64,000 nucleotides of DNA from positions 1 to 64,000 of the forward strand of contig NZ_RCNR01000002.1 of the NCBI RefSeq assembly GCF_009725985.1. The letters are read 5' to 3'. The position numbers and the translations under genes are program-made. Each line of letters begins with the position of its first letter. The stretch's first letter is position 1. Shown here in pieces: positions 34,074 to 42,820 of this stretch. The DNA is from Zobellia amurskyensis. GTDB taxonomy: Bacteria > Bacteroidota > Bacteroidia > Flavobacteriales > Flavobacteriaceae. The notes beneath the pieces were generated by a model. It was not told where the DNA came from. It made no database searches and saw nothing but the letters and a program-made list of their open reading frames with translations.

Positions 34074-34451
34074 TTAGCTAAGTAGTTTTTCGCTTAAATA
34101 TTTCCCTACTTTTTTAATATTCAAAGATTTTCTGAATTTGATTTCAAAAACTCCAACACCGCTCACCCAAATCTTAAAATCACTGTCACCATCAAAAGTT
34201 CCGGCAGTTTCAATGGAAAACGAGCTTATTTTGGAATAGGGAAACGACTTGAATTCCTTTTTACTCCCCGTAAGCCCTTGCACATCCATGGCTATAATTC
34301 TTTTGGACGTAAACCAAACCTTATCCCGCACATGGGAATAGGCCAAATCTATTGATTCGTCATCTACAAGTATATCAGCAACCTTTACTCTACTGGCTTC
34401 AGGGTTTTCTTCTTTAGTAACGCTAAAGGTTACTAGTAAATCAATTTTCAT
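34074..34451 (-). CDS. Bacterial PH-domain protein (DUF1696-like)
   Basis: A 125-residue protein that is a single bacterial pleckstrin-homology fold: strands around V-W-F-T-S-K-R-I-I-A-M-D-V-Q-G, then F-P-Y-S-K-I-S-S-F-S-I-E-T, and a final helix L-N-I-K-K-V-G-K-Y-L-S-E-K. This pattern is typical of the bPH family related to DUF1696/YvqI-type proteins. No function is established. It stands alone. Confidence 0.75.
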   Translation of the reverse strand: MKIDLLVTFSVTKEENPEASRVKVADILVDDESIDLAYSHVRDKVWFTSKRIIAMDVQGLTGSKKEFKSFPYSKISSFSIETAGTFDGDSDFKIWVSGVGVFEIKFRKSLNIKKVGKYLSEKLLS

Positions 34452-34896
34452 GTTTTTATATTTTACTGAAACAGAATATATTTAGGTATCTTAAATCATT
34501 ATTCACTTAGACTTGGTAACGTCCTAAAAAACAACGTCCCTTTTCAAATACCTTGACTCTCTGTTTCTATTTTTTTACAAAGTTAATGGCCGCTTCTAAT
34601 ATTTTGTCTCTTCTATCACAGTTACGTTTGTAAAATGAGCATATTAATAAGCTTCGGACCCTTGTCTGCTTATTAAATTACACTTCACCAATTTACACCC
34701 TTTAACAATACCTACCTTACAGAAATACGTCAGGTTTTCAACAAAAGCTTCCATATCACTATTTTGAAATTAGAATTTGAAAATTAACAAAGTCTTTGAT
34801 CTGCCTTTTGGTCACTTTTCTTGAAAATAGAGTACTTTTCGTATAGATTTAAAAGGCCACATTTTTTCCTATTTAGGCCGGTAGAAAGCGTAATTT
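34452..34896. other. 445-base intergenic region with repeat B and a possible gene remnant
   Basis: It contains the dispersed repeat at 34687-34747 and a 9-base hairpin TTAATAAGC / GCTTATTAA (34644-34676). On the minus strand at 34567-34629 a short frame reads R-R-D-K-I-L-E-A-A-I-N-F-V-K-K then stop, which resembles the start of a TetR-type HTH domain. That match is about 15 residues and has no start codon in frame, so it is a weak remnant candidate. Nothing else coding is visible. Confidence 0.4.
34687..34747. repeat. Dispersed ~60-bp repeat, copy B
   Basis: Ungapped match to copy A (25424-25483) at 50 of 60 positions, including the exact blocks TTACAGAAAT and TTCAACAAAA. The hairpin of copy A is not preserved here. 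Confidence 0.65.
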
Positions 34897-35550
34897 ATGG
34901 TACAGCAAGAAAAGGAAATGACCTTGGCCCCCAGACCCAATTACCGCAAGCGAATTGAGATATTGGGCTTCTGTATCGGGCTTTTTGCATTAGTGGCACA
35001 ATTGGCACTTATAATTCAAAATAGGCAGGCATCTGTTATAGAAACCATTATAAGATACTTTAGCTTTTTTACCATTTTGACCAATACACTTGTTGTACTG
35101 TTTTTTGCAAAAAATATCTTTAATAGGCAAAGCTCTGTTTCGTTTTGGGGTTCAAAAGGTGCCTTTACTGCCATCACAACTTTTATACTTATTGTAGGGT
35201 TGGTGTATCAATTTGTATTAAGGCAAATATGGATTCCAGACGGGTTGCAACTTTTGGTTGATGAACTTTTACATTCCGTTATTCCACTATTTTTCTTCGG
35301 CTATTGGGTGGTATACTCTAAACAAGCTGATTTTGACACGGGGTCGGTTTTTAAATGGTTAATATATCCTATAGCTTATATCGTATTTGTAATGACAAGA
35401 GGTCATTTTAGCAACTTTTACCCCTACCCTTTTTTAGACATAAAAAGCATTGGAACGGAACAAACATTGATAAATATTCTTGGCCTTATCTTGGTATTTA
35501 TAGTTTTGTTGAGTACAATAATCTTTATTGGAAAAAAACTTAAAAAATAA
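34897..35550 (+). CDS. Pr6Pr-family membrane protein (FAR-17a/AIG1-like)
   Basis: A 217-residue protein with six transmembrane helices. Typical features are I-R-Y-F-S-F-F-T-I-L-T-N near residue 55, L-L-V-D-E-L-L-H-S-V-I-P near 122, and Y-P-Y-P-F-L-D after M-T-R-G-H-F near 170. These conserved Asn, His and Arg positions match the Pr6Pr group of FAR-17a/AIG1-like proteins, whose eukaryotic relatives are threonine/serine-dependent lipid hydrolases. Bacterial function is unknown. The META lipoprotein gene follows after six bases, so they are likely co-transcribed. Confidence 0.8.
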   Translation: MVQQEKEMTLAPRPNYRKRIEILGFCIGLFALVAQLALIIQNRQASVIETIIRYFSFFTILTNTLVVLFFAKNIFNRQSSVSFWGSKGAFTAITTFILIVGLVYQFVLRQIWIPDGLQLLVDELLHSVIPLFFFGYWVVYSKQADFDTGSVFKWLIYPIAYIVFVMTRGHFSNFYPYPFLDIKSIGTEQTLINILGLILVFIVLLSTIIFIGKKLKK

Positions 35551-35556
35551 ACTCAT

Positions 35557-36363
35557 ATGAAATTACATAAATTATCTTGTTTACTGGTTCTTTCAATAGT
35601 TCTAACCTCTTGCACGTCAACCAAGAAAACTACGGACCATAAACTCTATGATACTGTCTGGGAGCTGGAGTACCTATCCGGACCACGTATAGCCTTTTCT
35701 GGTTTGTATCCGAATCGGAAACCGGTAATCAGCTTTAACAAAGAAAGATCACGTGTAGAAGGCAACAATAGCTGCAATGGGTATTCGGCCGATTTTACTC
35801 TTAATGGCAAACAGATTTCCTTTGGAGAACCTGGCCCTACAACTATGATGTTCTGTGGACAAGGGGAAGCCTTTTTTGTCAACACCATGAAAAAGATAAC
35901 GGCCTACACGATAGATGAGGACGGGAAATTGAATCTTTTTTTGGATGACGTTCCTATGATGCGTTTTAAGGTAAAGGACAATAGTACCGCAGTTAAAATA
36001 CCGGAAGACACCTCCTTATTAAATACGGGTTGCTATGCATTTGATGATAGCAAAAGCAGTATTGAATTTGATATCACTTCTGTAAAAGCGAACAAAATAA
36101 AGGGAGTGTTAAGTTATAATTTATATGAAAAGGATGCTAATAAAGGTAGCTTTTTGGGCACTTTGAATGGAGATAAATTAATTGGAAAATATACGTTTTC
36201 CTCCGAGGGAATCGAAAGTGTTCGTGAAGTAGCTTTCCAAGTAAAAGGCACTAGTTTGGTGGAAGGTTATGGCTCTGTTGATGCAACGGGAACCAGGTTT
36301 AGAGACCCAAATACAATATCGTATACATCTGCCATGCCCTTAACATTGGGTAGCTGTAAGTAA
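35557..36363 (+). CDS. META-domain (HslJ-like) lipoprotein
   Basis: A 268-residue lipoprotein (lipobox L-T-S-C, Cys19). Residues about 30-145 form a META domain: W-E-L-E-Y-L-S-G, then V-E-G-N-N-S-C-N-G-Y, and T-M-M-F-C-G-Q, as in the heat-shock protein HslJ. The C-terminal ~115 residues are a separate beta-rich domain beginning N-T-G-C-Y-A-F-D and ending L-G-S-C-K. The two Cys could pair. Function is unknown. It lies directly downstream of the Pr6Pr gene. Confidence 0.85.
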   Translation: MKLHKLSCLLVLSIVLTSCTSTKKTTDHKLYDTVWELEYLSGPRIAFSGLYPNRKPVISFNKERSRVEGNNSCNGYSADFTLNGKQISFGEPGPTTMMFCGQGEAFFVNTMKKITAYTIDEDGKLNLFLDDVPMMRFKVKDNSTAVKIPEDTSLLNTGCYAFDDSKSSIEFDITSVKANKIKGVLSYNLYEKDANKGSFLGTLNGDKLIGKYTFSSEGIESVREVAFQVKGTSLVEGYGSVDATGTRFRDPNTISYTSAMPLTLGSCK

Positions 36364-36389
36364 TAAAGCCTTGGTATGAAAATATATTT

Positions 36390-37673
36390 TTAAAGCATTT
36401 TTCTAGTGGTAGCCTCTTCTTCTTTGTAAACCTTTTTTACTATTTCGTACAAATCGGGAATTACCGTTTTGGCTATAGGTGAATTGTTGTTCAGTAATAC
36501 ACAAATACCTAAATCCGCTTCCGGATACACAGCAATCTCGTTTCTGTAGTTGTTCACACTTCCGCCGTGATGCCAAATGGTTTTTTCATAAGTCGCATCT
36601 CCTTCGGTGAACTTGTGTATTCTCCAACCAAAACCATAATAAGATCTTGTATGACCTGGCCATCGCTGATAGTACTTACTATGACCGGAAATCTCAATAA
36701 AAGGATTAAACGCCTCGCCAATGGCGGAACTCTTCATTATTTCTGGGTTGTGCCCTAGCAGAAAACGCATCCAACGGCCCATATCATGGGCATTAGAACT
36801 GATTCCACCTGCTGCAATGGCATTGTAATAATTATCTCTTATATGTGCTGCTCTCCAACCATTTCTGATTCTAACGTGAGGCATGGCAATATTCAACTCG
36901 TGGGTTAAAGTCTCAAAATTTGTAGTGGTGGTACACATTTCCAACGGCTTAAAAAAACGATCGTCCAAAAGAGTATTAATCTTTTTTCCGGTAGCTTTTT
37001 TCATCATCTCTCCGCAAAGGGCGAACATGGCGTTTTGGTAGCTATACATAATTCCCGGCTTGCTGATAGGCATTACCTCCTTAAATCGTTTGGCAATATC
37101 CTCTAATGGTAGGCCTGCCTCTACAAGATTGGTATAACTATGGTAAGGTGTTCCAGAAGTGTGGGATAAAATATTGGCGAGCGTTACGTTTTTGGTATTT
37201 GAGCCATCGCCCAATTGAAATTCAGGAAGGTAATCGATTACTTTATCCGTCCAATTTAATTTTCCTTCATCCTTAATATTAGCGGCCAACATTCCTGCGA
37301 AACCTTTTGATAATGACCCCAGTCTAAAAACGGTTTCGCCATTAACGGAACTACTCTCAACACTGTTCTTTCTACCAAACCCTTCAGAAATCATAATAGA
37401 ATCTCCTTTTACAATACTTACCCCTGCCCCAACTACATCTCCGTTGGCAATAGCTTTTTTGAAATAAGCGTTTAAGGCAGATTGTAATTTCTTTTGTCTG
37501 GAAGTATAAAGAACGGCATCCTTTCTATTGCTTGGTGCTTTTTCTGTAGTTGTAACTGCAGTTTCCGCTTTTTGTGGTTTATCTTTTGATTCTGAGTGGA
37601 ATAGACGTGAAGTAAGCGCTGATAGCGTGAATACGACGAGCGCAGACGCAATTAAAATTTTATATCTCTGCAT
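36390..37673 (-). CDS. Serine hydrolase, class C beta-lactamase-like
   Basis: A 427-residue protein with an N-terminal signal/anchor and the serine beta-lactamase/DD-peptidase fold. The SxxK nucleophile motif is S-L-S-K (Ser120-Lys123), the second motif Y-S-Y-Q-N lies near 213, and the third is H-H-G-G-S near 372. Proteins like this in Bacteroidota may be esterases, DD-peptidases or peptidases as often as lactamases. No ampR-like regulator is adjacent, so resistance should not be assumed. It converges with the META gene. Confidence 0.85.
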   Translation of the reverse strand: MQRYKILIASALVVFTLSALTSRLFHSESKDKPQKAETAVTTTEKAPSNRKDAVLYTSRQKKLQSALNAYFKKAIANGDVVGAGVSIVKGDSIMISEGFGRKNSVESSSVNGETVFRLGSLSKGFAGMLAANIKDEGKLNWTDKVIDYLPEFQLGDGSNTKNVTLANILSHTSGTPYHSYTNLVEAGLPLEDIAKRFKEVMPISKPGIMYSYQNAMFALCGEMMKKATGKKINTLLDDRFFKPLEMCTTTTNFETLTHELNIAMPHVRIRNGWRAAHIRDNYYNAIAAGGISSNAHDMGRWMRFLLGHNPEIMKSSAIGEAFNPFIEISGHSKYYQRWPGHTRSYYGFGWRIHKFTEGDATYEKTIWHHGGSVNNYRNEIAVYPEADLGICVLLNNNSPIAKTVIPDLYEIVKKVYKEEEATTRKML

Positions 37674-37775
37674 TGATGAAAGGGTTCTTTGGTTGTTTAA
37701 GATGGACTAAAATAGGATGAATTGCTTAAATAACGGATGAAATACCCTTTTTCTTATGTTTTTTGAGCTCTTTTT

Positions 37776-37794
37776 ATAATGTTTTTAACATTAT
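37776..37794. promoter_or_regulatory. Palindrome between divergent hydrolase and YcaQ-like genes
   Basis: ATAATGTT-TTT-AACATTAT, 8-base arms, in the 229-base divergent gap. It may be an operator. A -7-like TACTTTTG for the YcaQ-like gene lies at 37862-37869, 33 bases before its start. Confidence 0.35.
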
Positions 37795-37902
37795 CCATCA
37801 TCTAGGGGGCTTTTTGGACAAATGTGGCGGTTCTTACTTCAAAAAATACTGGGGATGTTATTACTTTTGCTTTCTTATCAAAGCTGGCCCTTAATTATTT
37901 AG

Positions 37903-39111
37903 ATGAACTTAGAAAAAGAAAACCTTTCACTTCGCGAAGCCCAAAAAATAGTCTTGTTATCGCAGCGTTTACCGGGTGTAAATGGCGCCGGTTCCGCTAC
38001 AAATGCAACACTACACGCCATAGAGCATTTGGGCTATGTTCAAATTGATACAATTTCGGTAATAGAGCGGGCACATCACCATACATTGTACAACAGAAAT
38101 CCTCGCTACCAGGCGTCTCATATTAAGGAGTTAATAGCTGACGGAAAGGTTTTTGAATATTGGTCACATGCTGCGGCTTATCTTCCTATGGAAGAATTCC
38201 GCTTTACTTTGCCTCGCAAGCATGCCATTGCTACCGGAAAACAAAAACATTGGTTTAAACAAGATGATTCTGTTATGCAATGGGTTTTGGACCGCATAAA
38301 AAATGAAGGTCCATTAATGGCCAAAGATTTTGATAAAAAAGGGGTCAAGCCCGGAGAATGGAAAACGGCACCTAAAAAACAAGCACTAGAAAATTTATTT
38401 ATGCAAGGCGATTTAATGATTAAAGAACGGGTGAATTTTCATAAAGTGTACGACCTAACCGAAAGAGTTCTGCCTCCTGCCATAGATACCACGCTACCAA
38501 CTGAAAAGGAACAAGGCAAATTTTTAGTGAAAAAATATTTGCAGACCAATGGGTTAGGAAAGCTATCTGAAATGACGTACTTACTAAAAAACACAAAACC
38601 AGCAGTTACAAATGCGCTGAACCTAATGCTTGAAACTGGTGAAATAAAAGAAATACAGGTAGATAAAACCGACTATTATGTTTTACCGGAGTCGCTTGAA
38701 TTATTAAACCAACCATTGTCCAGAAAGAAACTCAAAATTCTATCTCCATTTGATAATTTGCTCATCCAAAGGAAACGCACGAAAGAGATTTTTAAATTTG
38801 ATTATCTTTTGGAATGCTATGTGCCACAGCACAAAAGGAAACATGGCTATTTTACATTACCAATTCTGTGGGATGGAAAGCTCGTAGCCCGAATGGATAG
38901 TAAAGCCGATAGAAAACAAAAAATATTAGATATTCATCAGCTTACCTTGGAGCAAAGTCTAAAGAAAACAGAAGCGTTTTCCAATGCATTATGCATAGAG
39001 TTGCAATCGTTTTTAAAATTTAATGATTGCAAGGGCATTCGTCTCCACAGGACGGTTCCGTCAAGTTTCAAAGAAGAATTTGAAAGTAGTTATCCAAACT
39101 TGATAGTCTAA
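37903..39111 (+). CDS. YcaQ/AlkZ-like DNA glycosylase (winged-helix DNA-binding)
   Basis: A 402-residue protein of the HTH_42 family, whose members excise bulky alkylated bases or unhook interstrand crosslinks. It is built of tandem winged-helix domains. The QxD variant of the catalytic loop is visible as Y-V-Q-I-D-T-I-S near residue 47, followed by R-A-H-H-H-T-L-Y-N-R. Y-W-S-H-A-A-A-Y-L-P near 86 is another family mark. Length matches E. coli YcaQ (~410). The assignment of the catalytic motif is from memory of the family. Confidence 0.88.
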   Translation: MNLEKENLSLREAQKIVLLSQRLPGVNGAGSATNATLHAIEHLGYVQIDTISVIERAHHHTLYNRNPRYQASHIKELIADGKVFEYWSHAAAYLPMEEFRFTLPRKHAIATGKQKHWFKQDDSVMQWVLDRIKNEGPLMAKDFDKKGVKPGEWKTAPKKQALENLFMQGDLMIKERVNFHKVYDLTERVLPPAIDTTLPTEKEQGKFLVKKYLQTNGLGKLSEMTYLLKNTKPAVTNALNLMLETGEIKEIQVDKTDYYVLPESLELLNQPLSRKKLKILSPFDNLLIQRKRTKEIFKFDYLLECYVPQHKRKHGYFTLPILWDGKLVARMDSKADRKQKILDIHQLTLEQSLKKTEAFSNALCIELQSFLKFNDCKGIRLHRTVPSSFKEEFESSYPNLIV

Positions 39112-39211
39112 GTATAGGCGGAGTGCTTTTTCACCCTTAGCCTTCCTTTATATCTTAATGACACAAACACATTGCATAAAAGCTAAATAGAATATTTTTG
39201 AGTGCATTTAA

Positions 39212-40102
39212 ATGCAAAAACAAAGACAAATATTGATTGAAATTCAGAACATAAAATTCAATAATGAAACAAGACCTGATTTAGGTTTTGAACTTGTTAG
39301 GCTCGAACAACTTTTAGCACGTGAAATTGAACAAGATATTACACAACTTCACAAAGTTGAATTTTATCAAATTCTGATTATTACGGAAGGTACTGGGAAA
39401 CACACCATAGATTTTACGGATTACGATTACACAGCTAATACAATTTTAACCATCCGGAAAGACCAAGTCCACCGGTTTTTTGAAAATTCAGAATCAAAAG
39501 GTTTTCTTTTAATTTTTACAGAAGACTTTTTAGCCAGTTTGTTAAGCCACAAAGAAGTTTCCCGTTCTCATGAGCTATTCAATGAGTTTTTGACCTCACC
39601 AAAGATAGCAGTAGATAAAGAAGATTTTCTATCTATAGAGTCGCTTATTAAGGATATTGAATTGGAGTATACCAAAAACTATGATGAATTCTCTAGTGGT
39701 ATTATTAGAAATGCGCTGCATATATTGGTGTATAGACTATTCCGTATAAAAGTAAAACAAGGTATAACCTTATCCAAGCATAAGTACGTGGCTGATTTTA
39801 TACGATTTCAGCACCTTGTAGAGGAACGTTGTTTTGAGACCAAAAAGACCTTGGATTATGCCAATTTAATGGGGTGTACACCAAAAACTCTTAATAACGT
39901 TTGCAAAGCAATTGTAGATAAATCATCTAAAATGATCATAGATGAAATTCTTGTAACACAAATTAAGCGCTTGCTTATCAACACCTCAATGTCTATTACA
40001 GAAATAGCTTATACATCTGGTTTTGATGAACCTACTAATATGTATAAGTATTTCAAAAAGCACACAGAAGCTACTCCCGAGGTGTTCCGACAACAACATT
40101 AG
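39212..40102 (+). CDS. AraC-family transcriptional regulator
   Basis: A 296-residue regulator: N-terminal cupin-like domain (K-H-T-I-D-F-T-D-Y near residue 62, D-Q-V-H-R-F-F near 88) and a C-terminal AraC HTH ending Y-T-S-G-F-D-E-P-T-N-M-Y-K-Y-F-K-K-H. It shares layout and several blocks with the regulator at 31388, so the two are paralogues. It lies 114 bases upstream of the QorB-type gene in the same direction and probably controls it (inference). Confidence 0.88.
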   Translation: MQKQRQILIEIQNIKFNNETRPDLGFELVRLEQLLAREIEQDITQLHKVEFYQILIITEGTGKHTIDFTDYDYTANTILTIRKDQVHRFFENSESKGFLLIFTEDFLASLLSHKEVSRSHELFNEFLTSPKIAVDKEDFLSIESLIKDIELEYTKNYDEFSSGIIRNALHILVYRLFRIKVKQGITLSKHKYVADFIRFQHLVEERCFETKKTLDYANLMGCTPKTLNNVCKAIVDKSSKMIIDEILVTQIKRLLINTSMSITEIAYTSGFDEPTNMYKYFKKHTEATPEVFRQQH

Positions 40103-40215
40103 TAAACACTTTCCTTTTTTTACAGTACATCTTCATTTTTCTATAGTCCTTGCCTTGAGCATCATGGCTACTTTTGTCCTATACATTTTAAGTAACTTTT
40201 TATAACATATAGCAT

Positions 40216-41061
40216 ATGAAAATTGCAGTAACAGGAGCTACCGGTAAATTAGGTTCTCTAGTAATTGAAAAATTAAAAGAAAGAACTACTAAGGCTAACA
40301 TTATAGCATTGGCAAGAACACCAGAAAAAGCAAGTGATTTAGACGTTGAAGTACGTGCTTTTGATTATGGTAACGCAACACAGATGACCAGTTCTTTGGA
40401 AGGTGTGGACAAACTTCTTTTAATTTCCGGAAGCGAGTTAGGGCAGCGTTTAGAACAACATAGCAATATTATATCAGCCGCAAAAGGAGCAGGAGTAAAA
40501 TCTATAGCTTACACTAGCCTTTTAAAGGCCGATAAATCTAGTTTATCTTTGGCTCCTGAACATTTAGGTACAGAGAAAGTTTTAGAAGAATCGGGCATTC
40601 CTTTTACTTTATTAAGAGACGGCTGGTATACAGAGAATTACACAGATTCCTTAAAGGATACTCTAGCACTAGGTACTTTGTATGGTAGCGCAGGAGATGG
40701 TAAAATAGCTTCGGCTACAAGAGAAGATTTTGCTGAGGCTGCCGCAATAATATTAACTACCGACGGCCATGAGGGAAAAACTTACGAATTGGCGGGAGAC
40801 GAGTTTTTTACTATGAAAGATTATGCAAATGAAATTTCTAAACAAACAGGTAAAGCTATTACTTATGTGAATCTTCCAGAAGCGGAATATGCCAAAGCAC
40901 TTCAAAGCGCAGGCGTGCCTACTCCAATTGCAGAGTTCTTAGCAGGTTCGCATACGTCAACGGCTAATGGAGATTTGTTTAATGATGGTCATCAATTATC
41001 AGTAATTCTAGGTAGACCCACTATTCCATTGTCTAAAACTATAGCAGAGGTTTTAGCATAA
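40216..41061 (+). CDS. QorB-type NAD(P)H:quinone oxidoreductase / NmrA-like reductase
   Basis: A 281-residue NmrA-like reductase that tracks E. coli QorB closely along its length. Rossmann motif T-G-A-T-G-K-L-G is at residue 7, then L-A-R-T-P-E-K-A, L-L-L-I-S-G-S-E-L-G-Q-R, I-A-Y-T-S-L-L near 97, L-L-R-D-G-W-Y-T-E-N-Y near 136, and G-K-I-A-S-A-T-R near 165. Predicted to reduce quinones with NADPH in the cytoplasm. The gene after an AraC regulator repeats the arrangement at 28-32 kb. A strong terminator follows. Confidence 0.87.
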   Translation: MKIAVTGATGKLGSLVIEKLKERTTKANIIALARTPEKASDLDVEVRAFDYGNATQMTSSLEGVDKLLLISGSELGQRLEQHSNIISAAKGAGVKSIAYTSLLKADKSSLSLAPEHLGTEKVLEESGIPFTLLRDGWYTENYTDSLKDTLALGTLYGSAGDGKIASATREDFAEAAAIILTTDGHEGKTYELAGDEFFTMKDYANEISKQTGKAITYVNLPEAEYAKALQSAGVPTPIAEFLAGSHTSTANGDLFNDGHQLSVILGRPTIPLSKTIAEVLA

Positions 41062-41076
41062 AATCAGGTAGTTTAT

Positions 41077-41128
41077 AAAGAAAGGGTGTTATTTGAATGT
41101 AAACTAATAACATCCCTTTCTTTTTTTT
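41077..41128 (+). terminator. Rho-independent terminator of the QorB-type gene
   Basis: Stem GAAAGGGTGTTATT / AATAACATCCCTTTC with one bulged base, followed by eight T. Confidence 0.85.
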
Positions 41129-41197
41129 ACAAAATTTCAGACTTTTAGTCATTTTGATATGTAGCATCTTATAATAGGCTTCTAAATTTCACAAAAT

Positions 41198-41695
41198 ATG
41201 GAAAACTCAGAATATAAAATTCCTCAAACTACAAGAATCGGACACGTGCATCTAAAAGTGGCCGATCTACAACGTTCACTGGACTTCTATCATGGACTTC
41301 TTGGTTTTGAAATTACAACACTGTATGGACAAGAAGCAGCATTTATTTCCGCTGGAGGTTATCACCATCATATTGGATTGAATACCTGGCAAAGCAAAAA
41401 CGGTCCACAACCACCACAAAATAGTACAGGGCTTTTTCATACAGCAATCCTTTATCCTTCTAGAAAAGATTTAGCAGAAATTTTACAACACCTCACCAAA
41501 GCAGATTACCCCATAACTGGAGCCGCAGATCACGGTGTATCCGAGGCACTTTATATGAACGACCCTGACGGCAACGGAGTTGAATTGTATTGGGATAGGC
41601 CTCAAAAAGAATGGACAAAAAGGGAGGACGGTGGTTTGGAAATGTACACGAGACCTTTAAACCTTCAAGACCTCCTTAACGAATTAAATTTATAG
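41198..41695 (+). CDS. VOC-family (glyoxalase/extradiol dioxygenase-like) protein
   Basis: A 165-residue vicinal-oxygen-chelate protein. Two beta-alpha-beta modules are visible: H-V-H-L-K-V-A-D-L near residue 15 (metal His), Y-H-H-H-I-G-L near 59, then L-F-H-T-A-I-L-Y near 85, and D-P-D-G-N-G-V-E-L-Y-W-D near 125 with the metal Glu. It is similar to the N-terminal half of Bacillus CatE. Substrate unknown. It is monocistronic by spacing. Confidence 0.85.
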   Translation: MENSEYKIPQTTRIGHVHLKVADLQRSLDFYHGLLGFEITTLYGQEAAFISAGGYHHHIGLNTWQSKNGPQPPQNSTGLFHTAILYPSRKDLAEILQHLTKADYPITGAADHGVSEALYMNDPDGNGVELYWDRPQKEWTKREDGGLEMYTRPLNLQDLLNELNL

Positions 41696-41854
41696 TTATA
41701 AAATTCTTCTATTTATTTTAAGTATTGACTCCCCTTTTTCTTTCTATCGATTTTAAAACTTTCTCTTTTTTATAGTGTAAAGGCATTTTTGGATCATGAA
41801 TTAGCTGGAGTGCTAAAGTATTTTTGCAAAGAAATTAATACTTAAAAAAAGAAA

Positions 41855-42715
41855 ATGAAAAACACACTATTATCTACAGTCCTAGTCTCAGCTCTTAGTT
41901 TATCCTCTTGTAATGCTCAAGATGATGATACAACAACTGAGGTGTCAAACGAAGAAAAAGTAATACAACTACTAAAATCTATAGAAACAGGTGCACAAGA
42001 ACCTGCTGCCTACATTAACCCTAATAACTATGTACAACATAATTTAGGAGTTGCTGATGGCATTGCTGGTTTTGTAGCCACACTGCAAGCGTTACCTCCA
42101 AATTCTGCCAAAGTAAATACAGTTAGAACTTTTGAAGATGGCAACTTTGTATTCAGCCATACAGACTACAACTTCTTTGGTCCAAAGATTGGTTTTGATA
42201 TTTTTAGATTTGAAGATGGATTGATTGTAGAACACTGGGACAACTTGCAAGTAAAACCAGAACTACCTAATCCAAGTGGGCATACCATGACAGATGGCAC
42301 TACAGAGATTACTGATTTAGATAAAACCGAGAAAAATAAGGAGCTTGTAAAGAATTTTGTTACCGATATTTTGGTAAACGGAGATATGAGCAAAATATCA
42401 GCGTATTTTGACGGTGACAATTACATACAGCATAATCCAAATATTCCTGATCAGCTTTCTGGTTTAGGGGCAACCTTAGAAGCATTGGCTAAACAAGGTA
42501 TTTTTATGAAGTATGACAAAATACACACGGTATTAGGAGAAGGTAACTTTGTATTGGCAGTTAGTGAAGGCGATTTTGGTGAAGATCATAACTCTTTTTA
42601 TGATTTGTTTAGAATAGAAAACGGCAAAATAGCAGAACACTGGGATGTTGTTGAAAAAATAGCCCCCAAAGAAAACTGGAAAAACCAAAACGGTAAATTC
42701 AACTTCCCTAAGTAA
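41855..42715 (+). CDS. Lipoprotein with two SnoaL/NTF2-like domains
   Basis: A 286-residue lipoprotein (L-S-S-C, Cys19). Two copies of a SnoaL-like domain follow. The first (about 35-150) has Y-V-Q-H-N-L-G-V-A-D-G and V-E-H-W-D-N-L-Q, and the second (about 160-285) has Y-I-Q-H-N-P-N-I-P-D and A-E-H-W-D-V-V-E. The conserved His pairs suggest a cyclase, dehydratase or ligand-binding pocket. It is related to the single-domain protein at 48969. The role is unknown. Confidence 0.8.
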   Translation: MKNTLLSTVLVSALSLSSCNAQDDDTTTEVSNEEKVIQLLKSIETGAQEPAAYINPNNYVQHNLGVADGIAGFVATLQALPPNSAKVNTVRTFEDGNFVFSHTDYNFFGPKIGFDIFRFEDGLIVEHWDNLQVKPELPNPSGHTMTDGTTEITDLDKTEKNKELVKNFVTDILVNGDMSKISAYFDGDNYIQHNPNIPDQLSGLGATLEALAKQGIFMKYDKIHTVLGEGNFVLAVSEGDFGEDHNSFYDLFRIENGKIAEHWDVVEKIAPKENWKNQNGKFNFPK

Positions 42716-42773
42716 TTTAAGGTTTTAGGCTATATACAGTATAAGGTGACGAAAATGAAACCGTATATTTAAT

Positions 42774-42803
42774 AAAAAAGGCAGCTATTTAGCTGCCTTT
42801 TTT
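42774..42803. terminator. Perfect bidirectional terminator
   Basis: AAAAAAGGCAGCTA / TAGCTGCCTTTTTT, 14 perfect pairs with a two-base loop, between the convergent SnoaL-lipoprotein and HxlR genes. Confidence 0.92.
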
Positions 42804-42820
42804 ATCTACAATGACGAAAT

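Noticed and set aside
36390-37673. A beta-lactam resistance gene
   Set aside because: Only the general serine-hydrolase motifs are visible. Proteins of this type in the phylum are often esterases or peptidases, and no resistance context is adjacent.
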